Positions 9,676 through 19,466 of a DNA stretch of 64,000 nucleotides are shown here, piece by piece. Origin of the DNA: Mycobacterium sp. URHD0025. Its GTDB lineage: Bacteria; Actinomycetota; Actinomycetes; Mycobacteriales; Mycobacteriaceae. The notes under the pieces were generated by a model. The model searched no databases and had not been told where the DNA came from. It saw only the letters and a list, made by a program, of their open reading frames with translations. Position 1 is the first letter of the stretch, and each line of letters starts with the position of its first letter. Both the position numbers and the translations under genes were made by a program. Location of the stretch: the NCBI RefSeq assembly GCF_000426065.1, contig NZ_AUEQ01000016.1, positions 1 through 64,000 on the forward strand. The letters run 5' to 3'.

Positions 9676-10497
9676 TCAGAGGCCGCCCATGCCCCTGGCC
9701 AACAGCGAGAGTCCGACAACTGCCAGGACCGCCGCCACGAACTTCTGGTGATGCGCACGGCCCCATTCATGCAACTTACGCAGTGCGGCTTGGGTTCTCG
9801 CGGGTATAACCACATTGCTGACGAGAATGATCTCCTCCACCAAGAGCACGCCGAAGACGAATATGATCGTTGTGATCACCTGGACGTCGAACGAGGCTCC
9901 TGAGGCCACGATGATGGCCAGTGCGAAGAGAACCCCATCGAGCGGTGGGAGCACTATGAGGCCGATGACGAAAGGAATCCAAGGGGACCCGTTCTGCCAC
10001 GCGTCACGCGCGCGGCCCAGTAGCCGCCGGGGCAGAGACTTTTCGTCCCCGTCTGCATCGGCCGACTTCTCGGCGGGATGCAGGAACCTTGTGATGACTG
10101 GTGGTGCACCTGAATCGAGTACGAGTGTCGTGGTGCCGTCACCGTTGCCCCCCGCCTTGCGGTGGGCACCTGCGGGAGCAGGTGTCCGTAACACGCTGCG
10201 TGCCGCCATGAACGCACCGATCGCCAGCAGAAGCACACCCATCCCGATTGCACTGCGCTGCGCGACCGGATTCTCGGTGGGGTTGGCAAAATTCTTGGCG
10301 AAATCAGACGACGCCGGCGTGGAGTGGAGCACGAACAGTGGAATCAGGAGGGTGGTGAGCCCAACCAGCACCGCGCCCGTCCAGTAGGCGAGCAGGTTCT
10401 GCATGGGCCGCGGCCTGGAGAGCACCAGGATGATGATGCCGAGGCGCACAGGATTGATCGTCGTCAAGAGTGCCAGCACCGCCAACGAGCCCCACAT
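9676..10497 (-). CDS. GAP-family integral membrane protein (Gap/Sap-like lipid addressing protein)
   Basis: 273 residues, about six membrane segments, with a charged cytosolic loop about 110-175 between two three-helix halves. The N-terminal segment (LLTTINPVRLGIIILVLSRP) and the downstream PFVIGLIVLPPLDGVLFALA stretch are typical of the GAP family. Known members are Gap, needed to place glycopeptidolipids on the cell surface in M. smegmatis, and Sap of the sulfolipid locus. Here it sits between a PKS and a methyltransferase, with an NRPS and MmpL pair close by, so a role in translocating the lipopeptide made here is likely. The upstream 461 bp probably hold its promoter. I cannot tell from sequence whether it belongs closer to Gap or Sap. 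Confidence 0.8.
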   Translation of the reverse strand: MWGSLAVLALLTTINPVRLGIIILVLSRPRPMQNLLAYWTGAVLVGLTTLLIPLFVLHSTPASSDFAKNFANPTENPVAQRSAIGMGVLLLAIGAFMAARSVLRTPAPAGAHRKAGGNGDGTTTLVLDSGAPPVITRFLHPAEKSADADGDEKSLPRRLLGRARDAWQNGSPWIPFVIGLIVLPPLDGVLFALAIIVASGASFDVQVITTIIFVFGVLLVEEIILVSNVVIPARTQAALRKLHEWGRAHHQKFVAAVLAVVGLSLLARGMGGL

Positions 10498-10958
10498 GAT
10501 CGGAATGCTACCTCGAATTCGTTTGCTGTTCTGTCATTTTGATGAACTTCTGTGAGAGCTGTCGGAGATCATTCGGCCGTACGAAAAGCAGGGCCGTGCT
10601 GGTCGTGGTGGCCGATACCTGGACTGCGTGAGACCCATCACGCATTGCCTCCGCGGACTTGATGGTGCCCTGCTTCTCTCTCCTGTCATGCTGATATCGA
10701 TGCGATGAGATCAGTTGTCAAATAATCGGTTTCGTAACGAACGTGTGGCCGGACACCGAACCGGCGACCAAGAACCGTCCATCGCTTCCGGGTATGCGAG
10801 GACCTGTGGACGCCGAGTGGCCAGGCGGCGGCGAGGAGAAGGCCCGCCCTGAACGGGGATCAGGACCTCGCGCGGCCGATCCGCCGGTAGGGCAGCTCGG
10901 GGGCCCGGTCGGATGTTTGCTGATGGAGGCTCGCCCGAGTTTGTCGTTCCGCAGCATG
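10498..10958. other. 461-bp intergenic stretch between PKS end and GAP gene
   Basis: No convincing gene is seen. An 11-nt palindrome (TTCGTAACGAA) lies at 10731-10741. A minus-strand open frame across 10711-11193 has no recognisable protein features and overlaps the PKS carrier domain. The stretch presumably holds the promoter of the GAP/methyltransferase pair and the end of the PKS transcript. Confidence 0.4.
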
Positions 10959-13900
10959 TCAGACCGCTCCTGCGGGCAGGAGCTTTTCGCACAGCAGATC
11001 TGCCAAACCGTGCACGGTCGTGATTCCGGTGGCCGAGATCCGTATGCCTGTTTCGTTTTCGATGCGGGTGCGTAGTTCGAGTGCTCCCAGCGAGTCCATG
11101 CCGTACTCGGACAGCGGGCGGTCCGGATCGACGCTGCGGCGCAGGATCACGCCCACCTGATCGGAAATCACATGCCGCAGTTTGGCGGCCCATTCCTCCG
11201 GGGGCAGCTCATCGAGTTCGGCGTGTAATTTGCCGGTGCCCGTCGAGTTCTGGCTCGTGGATCGGAATGCCTCGCCGAAGGGGCTGCGTTCTGCGAACAC
11301 GCTCAACCAGGGTGCGCCCGCGATCGGCGCGTATCCGGTGTACGCGCGGTCGTGACGCAGCACCGCCTCGAACGCATACGCGCCCTCGTCAGGAGTAATG
11401 GCGATTCCGGCGCCCTCTGCGAGTGCGGTACCGCGGCCGATCTGCCCCCAGGCGCCCCATGCGATGGCTGTGCCGGGCAACCCCTGGGATCGGCGCCACA
11501 AGCTGAAGGCATCCAACCAGCTGTTGGCGGCAGCGTAGGCGCCCTGCCCAGGGGAACCGACCAGTGCGGCCGCCGACGAGAACGAACAGAACCAGTCCAA
11601 AGGCTGGTCTGCGGTGGCCGTGTGCAGATTCCAGGCGCCGTAAACCTTTGGTGCCCAGTCTCGCTCGATGAGCTCATCGGTGATGTTGGTCAGTGCGGCA
11701 TCCTCGATCACACCCGCCGCGTGCAATACGCCGCGGACTGCCTGCCCATCGGCGGTCGCCACTGCCACCAACCGCTCTGCGGTGCCGGACTCGGCGATGT
11801 CGCCGCACTCGACGAGCACGTCGACGCCGGTGGCGCGGATGCGCTCGAGGATCTCCGATGCCCGGGCGGTCGGCTGTGTCCGTGAGGACAGCACGATCCG
11901 ACCACATCCGCCGGCCGCCATCTTCTCGGCGATGAACAGCCCCAGGCCTCCGAGGCCACCGGTGACGATGTACGCGCCGTCGGGCCGGAACACCTGCACC
12001 TGGGACGGCGGCACCACGAGCCGACTCGAACCGGTGTGTGGAATGCCGAGCACGAGCTTGCCGGTGTGCTGCGCGCCGCTGATCATGCGAATCGCGTTGG
12101 CAGCGTCGGCAAGTGGGTAGTGGGTGACCTCCGGCATCGGCAGATCGCCCTCCGCGGTCAGCAGATACACCGTTTCCAGCAACTCCCGGAGCCGGTCCGG
12201 ATGGCTGACGGACATCAGCGCCAGATCGACGGCGTAGAACGACAGGTTGCGCCGGAAGGGGAAGAGTCCCAACCTGCTGTCGCCGTAGATATCCCGCTTG
12301 CCGATCTCCACGAATCGCCCACCGAATGAGAGCAGTTCGAGGCCGGCCCGCTGGGCCGCACCGGTCACCGAATTCAGCACGATGTCTACGCCGTAGCCAT
12401 CGGTGTCCTGACGGATCCGATCGGCGAACTCCAGGCTCCGCGAGTCGTACACATGCTCAACACCCATGTCGCGCAGCAGTTGTCGACGCTGCTCGCTACC
12501 GGCGGTGGCGAAGATCTCCGCACCGGCGGCGCGGGCGATGGCCATCGCCGCCTGGCCGACCCCGCCGGTGGCGGAGTGGATCAGCACCTTGTCGCCGGAC
12601 TTGATCCGGGCCATATCGTTGAGCCCGTAGTAGGCGGTGGCGGTCGCAATGGTCAGTGCGGCCGCCTCGGCGTCCGTCAGGCCGGCCGGCAAGGTGGCAG
12701 CCAGGCGTGCGTCGCAGGTGACGAACGTGCCCCAACATCCGTCGGCACACAGACCTCCGACCCGATCACCGACTTTGTGGTCGGTCACGTCGGGCCCGAC
12801 CGCGGTGACCACTCCGGCGAAGTCGATACCGAGTTGGGGCAGGTGCCCGTCGAAGGCCGGATATCGGCCGAAGGCGACGAGCACGTCGGCGAAGTTGATG
12901 CTTGATGCGCTGACAGCGACCTCTATCTGCCCCGGTCCTGGCGGAACATGCTCGCAGGCGACAAGTTCCATCGACTCCAGGTCACCCGGGGTACGGATCT
13001 GCAGCCGCATCCGGTCGCGTTCGAGATGGGCGACGGTGGTCTGCCGCTCCTCGGGGCGCAGCGGGGCGAGGCACAACCGTGCGATATACCACCGGCCATT
13101 GCGCCACGCGGTTTCGTCCTCGTCGGATCCGCTGAGCAGCTGCTGTGCCAACTGATCCACGTCGGTGGCCTCGTCGACATCGATCTGGGTGGCGGTCAGG
13201 TGCGGATGTTCGGTACCGATGACCCGGATCAGGCCCCGTAGCTCGGCCTGGTCGAGATTGGCCACATCACCGGCCACCACCGTCTGGGCGTTACGGGTCA
13301 CGACGTACAGACGAGGTAGTTCCCCGCTCATCTCCGGTAGTTCGCGGGCGATATGCACCATATGACGCACGTACTCGCGACCCAGCAATGGCGACTGGTC
13401 GTTGTGATCACCGTTGTTCGGCGACGTCAGGACCACCACGGCGGTGAATCGACCGGCCCGCAAATGGTTGGCGAGCTGTGCGCAGGTCAGTGAGTCGTCG
13501 GCTTGATCGGGCCAACTCATCGTGGTGCACTGTGCGCCGCGGTCTTTCAGAATGCTGCTCAACTTGTCGGCGACCACGTCGGGACCGTCGGACGCGCCGA
13601 TGAGAAGCCAGGACCCGGCTTCGGCATATTCCACCTCAGGTAGCTCCCGTTGTCGCCACTCGACGGTCAGCAGCCGTTCGCTGAAAACCTGATCATCGTG
13701 TCCGCTGGCGGAGGCACCGGTGCCCAGGCGAAGTCCCTGCACGGTCAGCAGTACTGTGCCGTCCTTGTCGAGCACATCGATGTCGGCCTCGATACCGGTG
13801 GCATCGGCCTTGATCAATCGCGTGTGGCAGTAGTGCGCATTGCGAGCCGAGCCGTAGCTGCGTAGCCGTCGCACGCCCAGGGGCAATCCCAGCACGTCCC

Positions 13901-16900
13901 CGCCGAGTGCCTGAACCGCGGGATGTGCCTCGACCGATTGGAAGCAGGCATCCAGAAGTGCCGGATGCACTCCGTACGCGTCCTGCTGGGAGCGGATCGA
14001 GCGGGGGAGTGCAACCTCGGCGAGCACAGTGCGGGCCTCGGCCTCGCCGGTGAGTACGGTGACCAGACCGGTGAATGCGGGTCCGTACTGAATGCCGTGC
14101 CGGCCCACGCGATCACGCACCTCGGCGCCATCCTCGTCGCAAGGATGGGCGGTGATGACGGCGGACATGTCGTACGCAGGCGGTTGCTCGTCCACCGCGG
14201 TGTGCAGGACCGCGGTCGCGTGCCGCGCTTGCCGGCCCTCCTCGTCGGTCTCCACGGTGAACGCGGCAACTCCCGGAGACGACACCGAAGCTGAGGCTCC
14301 GACCACGGTCTGTTCGTCGAGAAGCAGCGCCTGCTCGAACCGGATGTCACGGACTTCGGAAGCCTCACCGAGCACGGCACTGGCCGCTGCCAGCGCCATC
14401 TCGCAGTACGCCGCACCCGGAAGCACTGCAACAGTGCGTATTTGGTGATCGGCGAGCCACGGCTGGGCGGCAGTGCCGACGTCTGCCTGCCACACGTAGC
14501 GTTCCGGTTCCTCGTGCAACCGGACGTTGGCGCCCAGCAGCGGGTGAACCGCGATGGTGCAACCGCCATGGGTCGGATGTTCCTGACCACCGCCGCTGAG
14601 CCACAGTCGGCGGTGTGTCCACGTCGGCAGTGGTGCCTCCACCAGCTGACCGTCGGGGCAGGCGACAGAGAAGTCGACGGCTGCGCCGGCACTGTGGAGA
14701 TCAATCAGGAGTCCCCGCAGTCCATTCGGCATCGCAAGCTGCCGGCGCATCGCGGCCAGCGCGGCCATCGGCGTTTCGCGGCCGGCAGCCGTCTGTTCGA
14801 GGGCCCGGGTGAGCAGCGGATGTGGCGAGAGCTCGGCGAACACGCGGTAGCCGTCCTCCAGCGCGGCTTGTACCGCGGTGGCGAAACGCACCATCCGGCG
14901 CATGTTGGTCACCCAGTAGGCGGCATCGCACACCGGCTGCTCGCGCGGGTCGAACAAGGTCGCCGAATAGAACGGGATCTCCGGTGTCATCGGTTCGAGG
15001 TAGGCGAGCGCCTCGGCCAGATCTCCGACGATCGGCTCCACCTGTGGCGAGTGGAAGGCGACATCGACGGGAACCTCGCGAGCCATCACCCCGCGTTGTT
15101 CCCAGTCCGCTACCAGATCGCGCACCTTTTCCGTGGTGCCGGCGATCACGGTGGACTGTGGCGAAGCCACCACGGCCACCACGACATCGTTGATGCCGCG
15201 GCCGGTCAACTCCGAAAGTACTTGCTTGGCAGGTAACTCCACCGCTGCGGTGGCACCCTTGCCGGAAATCCGGGACATCAGCCGTGACCGGCGGCAGATG
15301 AGGCGCAGTCCGTCCTCCAGCGAGAGCGCCCCCGCGACGACAGCAGCAGCGGCCTCGCCGAGGGAGTGGCCGATGACGGCACCGGGGCGCACCCCGTGCG
15401 CTTTCATGGTGGCGGCCATGGCGACCTGCATGGTGAACAAGGTCGGCTGCAACCGATCCTGACCGGTGACGACGTCCGCCGCCGACATTGCCTCGGTCAC
15501 CGAGAATCCCGACTCGGCGGCAATGATCGGCTCGGCCTGTGCCACCGTGGCGGCGAACACCGGTTCGGTCACCAAGAGCTCGGCGCCCATTCCCGCCCAT
15601 TGCGAACCCTGCCCGGAGAACACCCAGACCGGTCCGCGGTCGTCGCGCCCGACCGCTGCTTGATAGGGAGTGTCGCCTCCGGCGACCTCACGCAACGCTG
15701 CAACGAGTTCCGGTCGGCTGTCCGCGCTGACGGCGGTGCGCACCGGTCGGTGTCCGCGCCGGCGCGCCAAGGTATACGCCAGGTCCGGCAGGGCGACATC
15801 CTCGTGTGCCTGCACCCAGTCGGCGAGCCGGCCCGCGGTGTTGCGCAGTTCGTCGGCAGACGTGGACGACAGCGGGAACAGCATCGGCGCCGCGATGGAC
15901 GGGGATGGCGCGTCTGCAGCTGTGGGTTGAGATGCCGGTACCGGTGCCTGCTCAAGGATGGCGTGCACATTGGTCCCGGACAGGCCATACGATGACACCG
16001 CCGCCCGCCGGGGGTGATGTCCGTTGGTGCACCAAGGCGTTGTCGCCTGGGGCACAAAAAGATTGGTGTGAATCTCGGCAAGCTGATCGGGCAGCCGAAC
16101 GAAATGCAGGTTCTGCGGAACCACGCCGTGCTGCACCGCGAGGACCGCCTTGATCAGCCCGATGGCTCCGGAGGCTGCCTGGGCGTGCCCCATGTTCGTC
16201 TTCACCGATGCGAGTGCACAGGGGCCGTCGACGCCGTACACCTTGGCCAGACTGGAGTATTCGATCGGGTCTCCCACCGGCGTGCCGGTGCCGTGCGCCT
16301 CGACCATGCCGACGGTGGCGGGGTCAACCCCGGCCGCGGCCAACGCCGCCCGGTACACCGCGGTCTGTGCGGCATCCGACGGCGTCGCGATGTTCACGGT
16401 ATGACCGTCTTGATTTGCGGCCGTGCCGCGCACCACGGCCAGGATCCGGTCTCCGTCGCGTAATGCGTCGGGTAACCGCTTGAGCAACACCATCACGCAG
16501 CCTTCGCCACCTACGAACCCGTCGGCCGCGGCATCGAAGGCGTGGCAGCGTCCGGTCGCCGAGAGCATCCCCTCGGCTGAACCCGACGCGAACTTGCGCG
16601 GGTCCAGCGCCAACGTGGCGCCGCCGGCCAGGGCGAGATCACTCTCTCCCTCGTGCAGGCTGCGGCATGCCAGGTGTACTGCGGTCAGGCCGGACGAGCA
16701 TGCGGTGTCCACCGTGAGCGCCGGGCCGTGCACCCCGAGCGCGTAGGCGATCCGCCCGGACGCCAGGCTGAAGTTGTTGCCGCTGAAGCCGTATGCCGCT
16801 TCCAGGGCTTGAGCATCTGCGGCCAGCATCTGGTAGTCGGCATGCGTCAGTCCGACGAACACCCCCGTCAGCGAGTCGGCCAGCGCATCCTGCGTGAGGC

Positions 16901-17297
16901 CCGCGTGCTCCATGGCTTCCCAGGAGGTCTCGAGCAACAGACGATGCTGCGGATCGAGCGCGGTGCTCTCGCGTTCGTTGATACCGAAGAATTCGGCATC
17001 GAAGCCGGCGACGTCGTCGATGAACGCGCCCCACTTCGACACCGACCGACCGGGCACCCCGGGCTCCGGGTCGTAGTATTCGTCGGCATCCCACCGGTCA
17101 GGCGGAACCTCGGTGACCAAGTCATCGCCCCGCAGGAGCGACTCCCACAGGCGCTCGGGAGAGTCGATGCCACCGGGAAGCCGGCACGACATGCCGATGA
17201 CCGCGACCGGGGTGACAGTTGCGGCGGATGCGGGAGGGGAGAATATGCCGGCATCTGTGCCGGAGCGCTCTCCGCGCACAATTTCGGATGCAGTCAA
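10959..17297 (-). CDS. Type I reducing polyketide synthase, MAS-like (KS-AT-DH-ER-KR-ACP)
   Basis: 2112 residues, practically the size of mycocerosic acid synthase, with the same domain order. KS about 30-455 (DTACSS with Cys200, EAHGTGTP with His335, NMGHAQA near 370). AT about 525-830 (GHSLGEA with Ser645). DH about 910-1180 (LADHQIRTVAVLPGA, His951). ER about 1440-1750 (HSATGGVGQAA near 1572). KR about 1770-1950 (VTGGLGGLG near 1780, GAYAAANSW near 1920). ACP with GMDSLGA, Ser2069. All reductive sites look intact, so fully reduced acyl chains are expected. The AT has VAFHSP near 748, closer to the malonyl-type HAFH than the methylmalonyl-type YASH signature. There is no thioesterase. The start is TTG at 17297, chosen because GGAGGAGGGG lies just before it. 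It is divergent from the FAAL gene, its likely partner. Role: making or extending the acyl tail of the lipopeptide. Confidence 0.93.
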   Translation of the reverse strand: MTASEIVRGERSGTDAGIFSPPASAATVTPVAVIGMSCRLPGGIDSPERLWESLLRGDDLVTEVPPDRWDADEYYDPEPGVPGRSVSKWGAFIDDVAGFDAEFFGINERESTALDPQHRLLLETSWEAMEHAGLTQDALADSLTGVFVGLTHADYQMLAADAQALEAAYGFSGNNFSLASGRIAYALGVHGPALTVDTACSSGLTAVHLACRSLHEGESDLALAGGATLALDPRKFASGSAEGMLSATGRCHAFDAAADGFVGGEGCVMVLLKRLPDALRDGDRILAVVRGTAANQDGHTVNIATPSDAAQTAVYRAALAAAGVDPATVGMVEAHGTGTPVGDPIEYSSLAKVYGVDGPCALASVKTNMGHAQAASGAIGLIKAVLAVQHGVVPQNLHFVRLPDQLAEIHTNLFVPQATTPWCTNGHHPRRAAVSSYGLSGTNVHAILEQAPVPASQPTAADAPSPSIAAPMLFPLSSTSADELRNTAGRLADWVQAHEDVALPDLAYTLARRRGHRPVRTAVSADSRPELVAALREVAGGDTPYQAAVGRDDRGPVWVFSGQGSQWAGMGAELLVTEPVFAATVAQAEPIIAAESGFSVTEAMSAADVVTGQDRLQPTLFTMQVAMAATMKAHGVRPGAVIGHSLGEAAAAVVAGALSLEDGLRLICRRSRLMSRISGKGATAAVELPAKQVLSELTGRGINDVVVAVVASPQSTVIAGTTEKVRDLVADWEQRGVMAREVPVDVAFHSPQVEPIVGDLAEALAYLEPMTPEIPFYSATLFDPREQPVCDAAYWVTNMRRMVRFATAVQAALEDGYRVFAELSPHPLLTRALEQTAAGRETPMAALAAMRRQLAMPNGLRGLLIDLHSAGAAVDFSVACPDGQLVEAPLPTWTHRRLWLSGGGQEHPTHGGCTIAVHPLLGANVRLHEEPERYVWQADVGTAAQPWLADHQIRTVAVLPGAAYCEMALAAASAVLGEASEVRDIRFEQALLLDEQTVVGASASVSSPGVAAFTVETDEEGRQARHATAVLHTAVDEQPPAYDMSAVITAHPCDEDGAEVRDRVGRHGIQYGPAFTGLVTVLTGEAEARTVLAEVALPRSIRSQQDAYGVHPALLDACFQSVEAHPAVQALGGDVLGLPLGVRRLRSYGSARNAHYCHTRLIKADATGIEADIDVLDKDGTVLLTVQGLRLGTGASASGHDDQVFSERLLTVEWRQRELPEVEYAEAGSWLLIGASDGPDVVADKLSSILKDRGAQCTTMSWPDQADDSLTCAQLANHLRAGRFTAVVVLTSPNNGDHNDQSPLLGREYVRHMVHIARELPEMSGELPRLYVVTRNAQTVVAGDVANLDQAELRGLIRVIGTEHPHLTATQIDVDEATDVDQLAQQLLSGSDEDETAWRNGRWYIARLCLAPLRPEERQTTVAHLERDRMRLQIRTPGDLESMELVACEHVPPGPGQIEVAVSASSINFADVLVAFGRYPAFDGHLPQLGIDFAGVVTAVGPDVTDHKVGDRVGGLCADGCWGTFVTCDARLAATLPAGLTDAEAAALTIATATAYYGLNDMARIKSGDKVLIHSATGGVGQAAMAIARAAGAEIFATAGSEQRRQLLRDMGVEHVYDSRSLEFADRIRQDTDGYGVDIVLNSVTGAAQRAGLELLSFGGRFVEIGKRDIYGDSRLGLFPFRRNLSFYAVDLALMSVSHPDRLRELLETVYLLTAEGDLPMPEVTHYPLADAANAIRMISGAQHTGKLVLGIPHTGSSRLVVPPSQVQVFRPDGAYIVTGGLGGLGLFIAEKMAAGGCGRIVLSSRTQPTARASEILERIRATGVDVLVECGDIAESGTAERLVAVATADGQAVRGVLHAAGVIEDAALTNITDELIERDWAPKVYGAWNLHTATADQPLDWFCSFSSAAALVGSPGQGAYAAANSWLDAFSLWRRSQGLPGTAIAWGAWGQIGRGTALAEGAGIAITPDEGAYAFEAVLRHDRAYTGYAPIAGAPWLSVFAERSPFGEAFRSTSQNSTGTGKLHAELDELPPEEWAAKLRHVISDQVGVILRRSVDPDRPLSEYGMDSLGALELRTRIENETGIRISATGITTVHGLADLLCEKLLPAGAV

Positions 17298-17700
17298 CTG
17301 CCCCTCCTCCCGGCGGGCCTTTCAGCGGTTCGACCGCTGTCGGGCTCGGTACCCTGCATTCGTGCGTTGAGCCGCGCAATTGTCTCGGTGTTTCCCAGGC
17401 ACCGGCACGTGGCCCACTGCCCCCAGCGGGTCGTCACAATCAACCACACTAAGTTCGCTGCAGGTAGTTGTCCCAGAATCAGGACAATCCACGGTTGAGA
17501 TGCAATCGATTTCAAATACTTCGTGCTCGGCCTTTCGGCAATATCGCTGTTGACGAGGTCAGGGGCCATGTGGTGAGCCGAGGCAGTTGATTGTCCGGCG
17601 TGAAACATCGGACGTAATGACGCCGGTGTGATTTACCCAGTCGGACAAATTCAGTTTGCTGCCAATTCCGATATGTGGCTGCTATTGCCGAGATACCCTG
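17298..17700. promoter_or_regulatory. Divergent promoter region between the PKS and FAAL genes
   Basis: 403 bp without a gene, visibly less GC-rich than its surroundings (for example 17440-17560 and 17640-17700). It separates the minus-strand PKS set from the plus-strand FAAL/MmpL set, so promoters for both must lie here. Short inverted repeats are present (TTGTCCG at 17591-17597 with CGGACAA at 17642-17648; CCGGCG at 17595-17600 with CGCCGG at 17621-17626). No operator of known type was recognised. Confidence 0.55.
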
Positions 17701-19443
17701 ATGCCCGTGAGCGAGGCATCTATTTTGACGTTGCTATGTGAACGCGCCGGCCTGCAGGGCGACGACACGGCGATGACATTTGTTGATTATGAAAGCAATT
17801 GGGATGGCTCGCCGGAGAGTCTCACATACTCACAGCTTTATCGGCGCACCTGCGCACTCGCGCACGAACTGGAAGATCTCGGTTCGCCGGGTGACCGTGC
17901 CCTGATCCTGGCACCCCAGGGGCTGGACTACATCGTGGCCTTCTTCGGCGCGCTGCAGGCGGGGCGGATCGCCGTTCCGCTGGCGGTTCCGCTCGGGGGT
18001 GTCAGCGATGAGCGCGTCAGCTCGGTGCTGCTGGACGCGGCGCCAACGGCCATTCTCACCACCTCGGCGGTCGCCGGAGTGGTGGCCGACTACGTGAGAT
18101 CGGACTCCGGGACAGGTCCGGCGATCGTCGAGGTCGACACGCTGGATCGCGGTGCCCCGGCACGGATCGGGCTGCAGGGCGAAAGTGTCACGGACACCGC
18201 CTATTTGCAGTACACCTCAGGATCGACTCGCCGGCCGGCCGGGGTGATGATGTCGCACCGAAACCTGCTGGCCAACTATGAACAATTGACCTCGGGCTAC
18301 TTCGCGGAATTCAACAATGTCGTTCCCGAAGGCTCCACCATCGTGTCTTGGCTGCCCTTCTATCACGACATGGGCTTGTATCTGGGCGTGTGTGCGCCGG
18401 TGCTCGCCGGAGTGCCGGCCGTGCTGATGAGCCCAGTGGCGTTCCTGCAGAGGCCCGCCCGGTGGATGCAGATGCTGGCCATGAACGGTCGCACCTACAC
18501 GGCCGCACCGAACTTCGCGTTCGAATTGGCGGTGCGCAAGACGTCCGACGAGGACATGGCAAGGCTCGATCTGTCGAATGTGCTCGCCATCATCACGGGT
18601 AGCGAGCGAGTGCATCCCGCAACGCTGGAGCGTTTCACCCAGCGCTTCGCCCGGCTGAACCTCGGCGCGTCGGTGATACGACCGTCCTACGGTCTTGCCG
18701 AAGCCACCGTGTACGTCGCAACCCGCGAATCGGGAGAACCGCCGGCGATCGTGCGCTTCGACTCCGAGTCGCTGACAGCGGGCACCGCGCGGCGGTGCCA
18801 GAACGGAGCGGGCACACCCCTGGTCAGCTACGGCACCCCGATCTCGCCGACGATCCGGATCGTCGATGCCGAGACGCGGACCGAGTGTCCGCCCGGAACC
18901 GTAGGGGAGATCTGGGTGCACGGGGACAACGTCGCAAGCGGTTACTGGCACAGGCCGCAGGAGACCGAATCCACCTTCGATGCGAGGCTTGTCGCTCCGT
19001 CGGCCGGTACGCCCGAGGGGCCATGGCTGCGAACCGGGGACTCGGGATTCATGTTCGACGGCGAGTTGTTCGTCATCGGCCGCATCAAGGATCTGCTGAT
19101 TGTCTATGGGCGTAACCACTCTCCCGACGACATCGAGGCGACGATCCAGGAGATCAGCCGGAGCCGGTGTGCCGCCATCGCGGTCCCGGACGGCTCTACC
19201 GAGAAGCTCGTCGTCATCATCGAGGTCAGGAAGCGGGTCGAGGCGCCCGAGACGCCCGAGGACCAGCTCACTGCCGTCAAGCGCGAAGTGACGTCGGCGA
19301 TCTTCAACACGCACAGCCTGGGCGTCGCGGATCTGGTTCTGGTGCCGCCTGGTTCGATTCCGATCACGACAAGCGGCAAGGTCCGGCGCGCGGCGTGCGT
19401 CGATCAGTACCGGCAGGGCGAATTCGCCCGCCTGGACGCCTAG
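17701..19443 (+). CDS. Long-chain fatty acyl-AMP ligase (FAAL), FadD23-like
   Basis: 580 residues from the ATG at 17701; an in-frame codon 45 bp upstream is less likely because the family begins close to this point. It activates a fatty acid as acyl-adenylate and passes it to a carrier domain. The AMP-binding motif is of FAAL form (YTSGSTRRPAGVMMSH near residue 178), with YGLAEATVYVA, WLRTGDSG and the C-terminal SIPITTSGKVRR holding the adenylation lysine. The sequence closely follows what I remember of FadD23 of the sulfolipid and GPL loci, including GRNHSPDDIEATIQE. First gene of the plus-strand set; the alpha/beta hydrolase follows within 24 bp. It probably supplies the starter for the divergent PKS or directly for the NRPS. 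Confidence 0.92.
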   Translation: MPVSEASILTLLCERAGLQGDDTAMTFVDYESNWDGSPESLTYSQLYRRTCALAHELEDLGSPGDRALILAPQGLDYIVAFFGALQAGRIAVPLAVPLGGVSDERVSSVLLDAAPTAILTTSAVAGVVADYVRSDSGTGPAIVEVDTLDRGAPARIGLQGESVTDTAYLQYTSGSTRRPAGVMMSHRNLLANYEQLTSGYFAEFNNVVPEGSTIVSWLPFYHDMGLYLGVCAPVLAGVPAVLMSPVAFLQRPARWMQMLAMNGRTYTAAPNFAFELAVRKTSDEDMARLDLSNVLAIITGSERVHPATLERFTQRFARLNLGASVIRPSYGLAEATVYVATRESGEPPAIVRFDSESLTAGTARRCQNGAGTPLVSYGTPISPTIRIVDAETRTECPPGTVGEIWVHGDNVASGYWHRPQETESTFDARLVAPSAGTPEGPWLRTGDSGFMFDGELFVIGRIKDLLIVYGRNHSPDDIEATIQEISRSRCAAIAVPDGSTEKLVVIIEVRKRVEAPETPEDQLTAVKREVTSAIFNTHSLGVADLVLVPPGSIPITTSGKVRRAACVDQYRQGEFARLDA

Positions 19444-19466
19444 GTTGCTGTGTGGGCGGACGGGAA

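Noticed and set aside
10711..11193. Minus-strand frame of 160 codons between GAP and PKS genes
   Set aside because: Overlaps the PKS carrier domain in another frame and shows only Arg/Pro/Gly-rich sequence.
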